NCBI GenBank assembly: GCA_015039365.1
Contig: WION01000040.1
Span: 186,001 to 250,000, forward strand
DNA: 64,000 bases
Reading direction: 5' to 3'
DNA from: Amanita rubescens
Lineage: Eukaryota; Basidiomycota; Agaricomycetes; Agaricales; Amanitaceae
Shown: positions 11,983 to 20,900 of the stretch, piece by piece
Numbering within the stretch: position 1 is the stretch's first letter
Layout of the letters: each line of letters starts with the position of its first letter
Made by a program: the position numbers and the translations under genes
The notes under the pieces: generated by a model
Told to the model about the DNA's origin: nothing
The model's input: the letters and a program-made list of their open reading frames with translations, nothing else
Databases searched by the model: none

Positions 11983-12609
11983 TTGTTTGTATCCTCGTTT
12001 AGTGTAGGGCATGAGCTGCTGTAATATACACCCTGTATTCTTGTGCTTAAGTTTGTTTTCGTCATCCGCTAAAATAATACGCTCGATGACTAGTGCGTGA
12101 GGACTCGTTGAAGTTGGTGTTCATGGCGTATGGTAAATGTGCGTGTGCGCTCTCAGGTTCATTGTCCCTCGCGCCCGGGCCCCGGTCTTGTCCCCTCGCT
12201 CCCGCTCTACTTTGCCTCGCCTCGCCCTGCACTCTCCGCCGTCCCTCTCACTGGTTGTCCAACGAGGTCATCTTAGTACGCGATCTTTGTCGTCCTGACT
12301 GTCATATTCAATACTACCTTGATCTGAGTATAGCAGGCTTTACCAACAAGCCATACTCAGCCGAGAAAAAACGAACATACCACAAGCACTCTTCGTTGCT
12401 AAACAGAAGGAGCTAAAAGAACAAATCGCACGACACAAGAGCTCCCGGTTACGAAGCATCTTCACTCTTATATGTAACAGCGACCGCCTTCTCAATGTGA
12501 TCGAGCACCACGCTCATGCTTCCATGGCCTTATCTTATGTGTGCTCTGCATGGAAGAATCATCGAGGAAGGAGTTGGAACCAGGAAAGAGAAAAGTGTAA
12601 CTGGGCGCA
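11983..12609. other. Noncoding stretch after the lectin
   Basis: No ORF here looks coding. The pyrimidine-rich part (12160-12250) resembles promoter or UTR sequence but no gene start follows. It may be part of the decayed retroelement whose RT fragment lies just downstream. Confidence 0.3.
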
Positions 12610-12790
12610 GCATAACGAGTCGACTCTTGTACCGAATAATATTACCAGGCACATTCACTCCTTGAGGTAAGTCTTCAATTCGCCAAGCTCCGTGCCTTTC
12701 TAACGCCTCTCGTTCCTCTTCCATAGCTTCCTTCAAACACGCCCAATCCGGACTTCTCATGACCTCCGCAAGTGTCCGTGGTTCCAACCC
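12610..12790 (-). mobile_element. Ty1/Copia reverse transcriptase fragment (relic)
   Basis: Minus-strand residues PRTLAEVMRSPDWACLKEAM then EEEREALERHGAWRIEDLPQ match the start of the Copia RVT_2 domain: the EA...W..AM..E...L...GtW.l..lP pattern that precedes the polymerase palm. Only about 60 residues are recognisable, and neither catalytic YVDD nor integrase was found. Flanking long terminal repeats could not be paired by eye. This is a decayed insertion. Confidence 0.6.
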
Positions 12791-13955
12791 CCATTTTCGC
12801 AACCATAGCCAACCCGGGGAGGGGATCTGAGATACCATATGTTCTTGCACCTATCTTGGTCGGTGTCAGTGGCAGTATCTGAGGCTCGGTTACGCCCCAC
12901 TTTCCACGCAAGGTCACACATACACCCTCCACCTCTCTTCCATGCAGACGATCGCCACTGACATAAACAGCAAACGACTCAAAAACTTCCAAAGAAAAAC
13001 CCCACCGCCGTCACCTTTGACGACCTCCCTCCAGAACCCCCGTAATCCTAATCCTAGGCCGTCATGTTCACCAGTAACTTATTAGGTACTACATAGTAAT
13101 TATGATAGAGCACATAACGCATCCATTTCTATGCGAGGCTCGGTTACTATTTTTGGTATCCGATCGGGTTTCGATCTTTGATCGTCTATAATTAACTGTA
13201 TAGTGTTGTTGGTGGGCGTTGGTGGGCGCTCCGAGGCGCTTTTGCGTTACATTGTTACCTTGCTAAATATATCTTAGGCTAGATTAACTTCATCCTTCTC
13301 CCGAGTCCCCAGTGACGAACACGGTAGCGTCCCGAGACAGTGGCGTCACCTCGTGTGCGTCCCTATCGGCCTCATTCTCAGCCTTATGGGAACTGTCCGC
13401 TACGTCGGTGGGGGTGTGGTTGGTAAGTTCATAACTTCATTGAGGTTCTGCGAATCACGTCTTGATCAAGCTCCTAAAGTTTTACAATAGTTTCTACCTA
13501 ACTCCACGCAGGCCGCCCAAAAATCAGCTGCTATTCAAAATTTTGTGCTTCATCGCTGTATCTCAAGACGTGGTTGGTGCAGGGTGAACGAATAATGTCC
13601 CAAATCAAATTGCAGTGCAGCAGTTTCTCGGAGCACCAGGTACGCAAGCGAAATTAGGGAAGCATGACTCACGGCGTAATGTGTAATATCTACGTTATTT
13701 CCAAAAACCAGAGGCAGTCTATTTACTTGTTCAGAACCTTCAGGATGTTGATGACGTGTTCGAAATACCGTGGTTCTGGGCAAAGGATTCCAAAGGGCTG
13801 CAACGTCTCAGCCCGGCTGACATGCTCGTATTTGGATTGGGCGAACCTCGTCAGTCGAGAATCTTCTTGAGGGCAAGGAACGCAGCGCTTGATACATGGG
13901 AGGATCCGCGCATCTTCCACGAATTTTTTGGATTTGCTCCAGATCCACGTGGATC
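12791..13955. other. Region without recognisable gene
   Basis: The first part may be more of the Copia relic. A short direct repeat (TTGGTGGGCG twice) lies at about 13207-13230. At 13756-13959 an open frame of about 67 residues (LQRLSPADMLVFGLGEPRQS) runs into the repeat-family copy 2 but has no start context and no known family. Confidence 0.3.
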
Positions 13956-14093
13956 TTAGGAAACGCCACGCGAACCGCAAAGCGGAGGTAAACCCATCCG
14001 AGTCCTACTTCCCGGCTTCAACAACGTGCATTATGCGCTATTGTACACCGATTCGTACATCTCACTCTCTTTTCACCAATGCAAATTTGCGGC

Positions 14094-15720
14094 AAAGCTG
14101 CATTTGATTGGAACGCTAGGAAGTATGACAAGATAAAGATAGAGGAGCGTCAACTTTGCTTGAGTGCGAGGCTGTAGAACAAGGCGGCGAGCGGCCTAAA
14201 GATGACATTCGTCAACCGATGTAGTATCCTCCATCAGGGCAACAACGATGCTCTTCCGTGGCTACCTGAGAGTTCAGATGAATGGTCTACATAGTCTTTG
14301 GGGATTCGAGCGAGGCCGACTCGCACCTCCTGACATGGATAGGACCAAAATAGACAGGCTTGCCCAGCAATAGCCTTCTGTCGGCGGAATGGGGCAACAA
14401 TCTACGTTGAACGATCGCCAAAGGATCTGAAACCATCCGCATCATGCTATGACGCGCCGAACTGAGAAGATAAACGCGTCGGCCCCACCGCGTTCTGTCA
14501 AAACAAGTGCAGACGAACGCGTCTGTCTCAGTTCCAAAAATCTATATAACCAGCTCACTTTTCACTCACCATACCTCGTACCCTCTCTTCTTTCACTCGC
14601 CCATTCGACTACGACGACGCCCTTAAGACTTCGGCCTCGCTGCTCCCCTCGACTACTTCCTCCCATTTCGTTTTTTCTTTTCGGATAGCCGGGTCCATCA
14701 TCCACCAATCAAGGACACATGCAAGGGCCGCCAGCCCCAAATGACTTGTACGTATCGATTACTTTTGCAGTTTTGCCAAAAGCGCTGATGGTATCCCCCA
14801 AAGTTGATGACGGCTGCCCACACCAATGCGTGTCGGGCGATCCTTGAGGAATAGTGTCCCTTGGGAGCACGCGCGCAATTGCGCTCGTGACATCTTTCAA
14901 ATACACCCCTCATAGGATGGATGTGATACAACCGCTTGGGCGATATGCTCACATCTCTCGCTAGTCTGGCTGGCCGCAGAGGAATAGTGTCCCTTGGGAG
15001 CACGCCTTGGCGCATGACATCTTTCAAATACACCCCTCTTGCATTTAGAAGCTGTGTCCTACCGGTCGTCGCCAATGTGCGACTTTTCCTTTCTTTATTC
15101 CATCCCTCTCCCCGCCCTGGACCGGACTGGCCGATGCCCAAGAATGAAGATGCAAGAATCCACGAGGCGATAAGGTGAGTTTTATTTGCTTCTTTTTGTT
15201 TCCTAGTGGTGTTCTTTTTCAGTATCAAGTTGATGGATGAGATGGATTGACCGGAGTAGCGGAGGGGAGAAGGAAGTGCGAATGGGGATTGGGTGGTTGG
15301 CCATTTTCTTTGGTCTCGTCTTACGATACCCGTAGGTACTTCCCAGGGAAGGGGGAAGACTCCGCGTGCTCCCTTGTCGCGGGCCCTGGGCTTAAGACCT
15401 TTTGGTCGACCAAAGCACGTTAAAAATATTAGTAGGTTATTAGCATTGTAGTAGGGATGGACCGAGTGGAGCAGAAGAGACAGGGGGTGCCAGGATGGGT
15501 GTTGGGTGTTTGAAGGGTTGGAACGACTGGGCGCGGAACAGCGGAGGAAAGAGGGAAGAGGCGCTCGAGCGGGTGACAGAGTCTTGCTATTAGAAAAACT
15601 CACTTGAAATCCAATGCGAACGCTATTTGTGATTTCACTTGGGATTTTGAAGGTCCATTATCAACGACTCGGAAATCAGGACTTTGGGAAAGTTCTGACT
15701 AGCATTTGATACCCGCCATC
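14094..15720. other. 1.63-kb insert within repeat-family copy 2
   Basis: The insert is defined by comparison with copy 1. No terminal inverted repeats or target duplications were convincing. It contains promoter-like sequence at 14530-14690 (TCTATATAACC at about 14540, then pyrimidine-rich) followed by an ATG at 14719 (MQGPPAPNDL) and a GTACGT donor. A further exon-like piece at about 15118-15175 (DWPMPKNEDARIHEAIR) is followed by GTGAGT. This could be the captured 5' end of a gene. The 301-codon minus-strand ORF over the insert has non-coding character. Confidence 0.4.
14844..15047 (+). repeat. Pair of about 65-bp direct repeats
   Basis: The segments at about 14844-14912 and 14978-15042 both begin with GAGGAATAGTGTCCCTTGGG and both end with ACATCTTTCAAATACACCCC. 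They are 134 bp apart. The first has a short extra piece (GCGCAATT) in the middle. Confidence 0.75.
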
Positions 15721-16335
15721 ATTCTCGAGTTCAACCCTTCCGACTAACAAAATATATCCATCTGGGCCTATGTTCTCGGTATTCAGAAATTTGAATCGGA
15801 ACACGGCTCCGAGGAGGACTTGACCTATTTACAATGGGTTCAGGCATCCGAAAACTACATAAGATTCTTCGAGTCTTGTGGCGAATCCGGCGTAGCCCAG
15901 GCCACCCGCTGGAAGAACCATTTCGATTTCCTCAGAAGGCGTGTTGACACTATTGAAGACTTTCCGGCTGTCAAAGCCCTGGACATCAGGTTTAGGAAAG
16001 ACTACGTCCCCAAGCCTTTTGCCTTCAGCATTGCGCTATACAACTGGGAACTAGAAAAGACTATCCAATCGATCCAGCTCCAGAACCTCAAAGCCCACGC
16101 TGAAAACGTTCGACGCAACAAGAAGTTCAATCGTAACAACTTGCTCTACTCCAAAATGCTGAGGGAGCTGTAGTGGACAATTGGTGAGGGAAGCAAGGAC
16201 CATGGCATTTTCATCGTTTCAAAGTAATCAAGAAGTTTATAATTGCCAAAGTTCAAAATTTGGACCTGAAAGAATAGTAGTATATGAACTCTTTTAATCG
16301 TATGCCCAAAAGTCCAAAGATACTAAACACGCATG

Positions 16336-17323
16336 TCATGATAGGTCCATAGGACCTTCACCTTCTGCAGGGAAACACAGTTCGCTCTCTTCCGCAACTG
16401 CCTCCTCATCATCCTCATTCCAGTCACTCGTCGTCTCCCATTCATTTTCAAATTCAATATCAATCGGAAGTTCTTCCTGTCCCTCCGGGGCATCGGTTAA
16501 TGGCAAGAACGACGCGAGCGTCGATGAGAGATGCGAAGAGATATTGTGAGAAATAGGCTGAACCCATCTCCGCTCTCTCAGCCGTTTATGCCTCTCCCGG
16601 TCTTCCTCTATCCGCTTGAACACGTCGTTCCGCGACAGCGTCGTTGTACTAGTCCTTTGCTGTTGTTGTTCCGCCGTAACATCGTTCCGTTCATTGAGAG
16701 ATCCAATGACTTCGTCAACTTTTTGCGGATCGATGATTCGTTTGCTTCGCCAATTCTCGAGTATCTAGGGGAAACGATGTTCAGTATATGTGCAACGGTC
16801 GAGGAACGTAAACGGGTTGAAGTACCTGCTTTGTGCTGATAAGGTTTGGAAGGCCTTGCCTCCCTGCTGGTACGACGCAATCTACAATCTTTGCTACATC
16901 TCGTGCGAGATAGTCGACGTATAGCCCAGCATTGGCTTTAGCGCTCGTCTCGGAACTAATGGAGTTCGACCGGGATTTAACAAGCAAGCATGCTTCACAT
17001 AATGAATCGAGAAAGTAGAGGATGTTGATGCGAGCATTGATGGTGCCCTAATGGTTCTTGTCAGTACGATATAATACTATAACGAAAGCTTCCACACCTT
17101 CTGACATTCTTCGACAACGCAATCCCACAGATCTTCTCCGCAGGGAGGGAAATATTTCACGGCAAACCCGACGACTTTTTGAATCGACTGTTGTGAGCTG
17201 TGCTAAATGAGCATTCGAATGAATACTACTATAGTGCAGTAGGGCGAAATTTAGAAGTTTTACTCACGCGTTGAGTTTCCGTAGGAGGTTGAGAAATTGC
17301 ATTCGCACTTCAAATGGGTCCAT
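16336..17323 (-). CDS. CTK3: CTD kinase subunit gamma CTK3
   Basis: This is the third subunit of the CTDK-I kinase, which phosphorylates the RNA polymerase II C-terminal domain. The start at 17323 gives MDPFEVRMQFLNLLRKLNAS, followed by QKVVGFAVKYFPPCGEDLWD and NARINILYFLDSLCEACL. This is the CID-like helical N-terminal domain of the Ctk3 family. Introns are 17198-17267, 17048-17097 and one ending just before ILENWRSKRII at about 16766. Exon 4 carries the conserved C-terminal motif FKRIEEDRERHKRLRERRW and an acidic tail, with stop at 16336. About 270 residues, complete, with all frames joining. Three decayed copies of this gene occur elsewhere in the window (5.0, 48.4 and 53.1 kb); this is the only intact one. 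Confidence 0.88.
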
Positions 17324-17964
17324 TGTCATTGGGGGGTCGGAGGTGATCTGGCGAGTTGTTTGAAACGGGGGGTGCGTCCAAACAAAGACAATGTAACTGA
17401 TATTTCAATCGCATGCTCAATATTGTTGATTCGCGGTCGTGTCATATCGATGTTATACACGGGTTATTGTTATCGAATGTGCAGAATCATTAGCACATAC
17501 AAACTACACATGGCAAAAAAGCCTTGGACCTGTCGTCATTATCCAAGTTGCTAAATGGAGAAGTTATCCAAATATGTCTGACTGGGCCTCGGAGCTACCC
17601 GGTTCCTGGGGTCAGCACAGCCTCGTGAACTTATAGTCCTGGTGCGCTCTCCGAGTCGACCCTTTGACACGCACCCTGATTTCGCTGCGCTCTCGAGATC
17701 TCAAGTTATCTTGACCAACTTAACCAGTTGTAACTTGTCGCCTCACCTGACACACCATTGATCTTGCCCTACACACCTTCTACAATTGAACTCACACTGC
17801 CTGCTGATCTAGACAGACAACATCTGGTGTCACCTCCATCAAGCCCAGTACACAACTCTTCTTGCTTCACAATCACTCTATTTTCCATTATCTCTGGTGA
17901 ACATTTCCATTTCACTGCCCCCTCAATCAAATAATATGATCCTAATCCTAGCACAACATCAGCC
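17324..17964. other. Divergent intergenic region, CTK3 / G-domain gene
   Basis: This holds the promoters of CTK3 (-) and the G-domain gene (+). Composition changes abruptly at about 17740: CpG dinucleotides are frequent before and almost absent after. The 17760-17960 part is C/T- and A-rich, like a 5' UTR. Confidence 0.45.
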
Positions 17965-20900
17965 ATGGCACCAACAATTGGTGCACCTTCTTTAAGTAGG
18001 CTAATTTGTGTGACTAGGCATTGCTAATCCTTGCCAACTGACACATATCAGATGCAGATGAAACACATGTTCAAATGCTCAGGGAACACTACCTATGCCC
18101 TCACTTTTGCATCCTTGTCATTGGGAGGGCTAATGCAGGCAAGACAACCATCCTTGAGAAGGTTTGTGGGGTAGCAAAGGGGACAAATCCCATCATATAT
18201 GACAAGGATGGTAAGTCAGCCTGAGTTTTGTGCTTCCTTTGAGTCTTGACTGTTGAGTTCAATTTTGCAGGTAATCAGGCTTCAACAGTCTGAGATTCAT
18301 TTGATGCCAGCAGTTGAGGTGAGTCAGATAATGATGTATGGATGTACCCATTCAAATGCAATGATGCCAACAGAGAGGCCTGCATGATATTGAGCATCAA
18401 ATTACATACCCTGGAAGTAACTTTATCTTCCATGACTCTCGGGGCTTTGAATCTCAGGGTTCAACTGAGGAATTAGAGATTGCTTGGAAGTTCATTGAAA
18501 AGAAGTCTGCAGAAATTGAGCTGAAAAATCAGCTGCATGCAATTTGGTATCTTGCTTTATCCCTTTACAGTACTACTACTATGTAGCTGGCTGACCTGGC
18601 TTCCTGTAGGTACTGTATACCCATGGACAGCCCTCGTCCCATTTTACCAGCAGAACTTGAATTCTTCAATAAAGGAACAGGAAAAGGTAATTCATATCTC
18701 ATCTTGTAACCTGTTGGTTTTGAAGAGATTTTTTATTTCTACCTCCTTTCCATTGGACAACTTGCCATACTAGTACTGACTAATGAATATTTCCTTTACA
18801 GTTCCTTTGGTGGTTATATTCACTAAATTTGGTGGCCAAATAACCAGTGAATTTGTCAACTTGACTGATGCAAAGGATAAAGATAAGTGGGAGAGAGCCA
18901 GGGAAATTGCTGAAATCACTTTTCAGAAAGTCTATCTTCCTATGGTTTTCAATGCCAAATATCCTCCTGATGCATATGTGCAATTGGAAGGTGAAAATGA
19001 TAAGGATTTCCTCCTCGGAAAATGGGAGTAATATTGTTCATAGACATGGATTTACCAGAGAAGAATTGTGCCCAATTGACTCAGAAAACTGCTGATGCAA
19101 TAGATGATGACAGCATGCATCAGCTATTTGTCTCAACACAGATGAATAATCTTGACCTTTGTGTTAAATCTGCACTTCAGTGAGTGTCACATTCAAAATA
19201 TCACTTATTAAGCAATGACATTGTTTAGATATGTTCTAAAATTTGAAAATATTGACATGGGATGATGTCATTCTCATAGTTTTTTCAAAATTTCCACATT
19301 TCTGGGTATGCACTTTTTCAAACCACACATCAGCATAGGAAAATTTAAATGGTAATAGGTGGACAGGGAGGTAGGTGACCTTCATATGGAATGATAAATA
19401 CCTGCAAAAGTTCATCAGGAGGTAAGTAACATCATTGGCTTTCACATGTAAAACAACATTCAATAGTCATGCTTCAGATGGCCTGATAAAGACCTAAGTG
19501 AAACAGTGGTTAGTTTTCAATCACCATATTCATGGATGGCCAGATCTGATAATGATATTGATGTCAGTGGGTAAGTGACACTGAACTAGCATAGGATCTG
19601 ATATATTGTCTCATGAACAACTAGTTTGTGAGTAATCCTTTCTTTTGTGATCAGCAGTGTTGTCCCATAATCTACTAGGAAGTGAGTGACATCCCTCAAT
19701 TCTGATTTTTTTTGATAAATTATCCCATGGTGCATTGTGTGACCAATAGCAAGTGAGTTAATCTATCATTATAAGCAGACTTATTGCAATTCATCCCTTG
19801 ACAGGGAGTGAGTAATTCAACACTGTTTCACACCACATCTGACATGCTTAAAGAAAGTAAGTGAGATTGATAATGCAGCTTATTGGACATGACTCAATGA
19901 ACAAAGAAAGTTGGTGATGTACTATGATCTGAAAGAGTCTCAACAAATTTCATTGGATTAATAACAGGAAGTGAGTGATATTTCCTTCCAGTTTGCTTAT
20001 AAACATTACATCTTGTCCCAATACAACAGGCAGTAAATGTGTCTCCTTTTCAAAGCCTCTTCACAAGCTAATACAAAACAAACAGGATGTATGTGACCCC
20101 TTTAACTTTGACATATGTATGAACTAATTATATGAAATACTATGGCAAAAGAGAGTCAGTGGCATTGTTTCTTTTCTCCAAATCATGATGCTAATTCCAC
20201 TCTAAAGGAAGTGAGTGATGCTAGCCACACTGCTACAGGACAATTCAGACACATTCTTTTGCTTTACAGATTGTGAGTGATATTGGAATGTTTTGTTAAA
20301 AGCAATGAAATCACATCTGCTCAAATGAACACAGAAGGTTAGCAGCATGTCATACTGGTATAAGGGATTAAAATGTGACCTTATTAAATTGCCAACAGCA
20401 TGTGAGTAACATCACAAATATTTCTGAAAACCTGTTCAATTATGACTGGCAGGATGTGAGCAACATTGAAGATTCTGTGGAAGGCAGTTTCATCATCATT
20501 GCATCTTTTGCTATAACCAACAGGGAGTGAGACATTGCACATTTTGTGAAAAGGCAGTCTCATCACATCTTTAGCCAGTTGTCAGTGACATTGCACATTT
20601 CTACTATGAAAGGCAATCTCATTCCTATGACCAACAGGAAGTGAGTGACATTCCTACATTTTGTGAAAGGCAGTTCTCATATCTATGACCAACAGGAAGT
20701 GAGTGACATTGCACATTTTGTGAAAAGTAGTCTCATTCCTGTGACCAACAGCCTGTGAGTGACATTCCAAATTTTGTGAAAGGCACTCCCATTCCTATGA
20801 CCAACAGAAAGTGAGTAACAGTGCACATTTTGGTACTAGTCTCATTCCTATGACCAACAGCAAGTGAGTGACATTGCCCATTTTGTGAAAGGCAATCTCA

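Larger units (their letters stand above)
13956..16170 (+). pseudogene. Repeat-family hypothetical protein, copy 2 (split by a 1.6-kb insert)
   Basis: The 5' piece (13956-14093) parallels 4330-4463 of copy 1, and the 3' piece (15721-16170) parallels 4478-4896. Between them lies about 1.63 kb absent from copy 1. The 5' piece has lost two bases in the CTCTCT run near 14070, which breaks the frame. The 3' piece is open from 15820 to 16173 and retains YLQWVQASENYIRFFESCG and RFRKDYVPKPFAFSIALYNW, with a longer C-terminus than copy 1 (NRNNLLYSKMLREL). The 3' piece is followed directly by the intact CTK3 in convergent orientation. Confidence 0.65.

Noticed and set aside
13080..13300. Possible LTR of the Copia relic
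   Set aside because: No second copy could be paired by eye and no primer-binding site was recognised.
14698..15603. 301-codon minus-strand ORF in the 1.6-kb insert
   Set aside because: Composition is non-coding, it crosses both direct repeats, and no domain or start context supports it.
17297..17554. ORF upstream of CTK3 on the plus strand
   Set aside because: It overlaps CTK3 exon 1 antisense and its promoter, with no family similarity.
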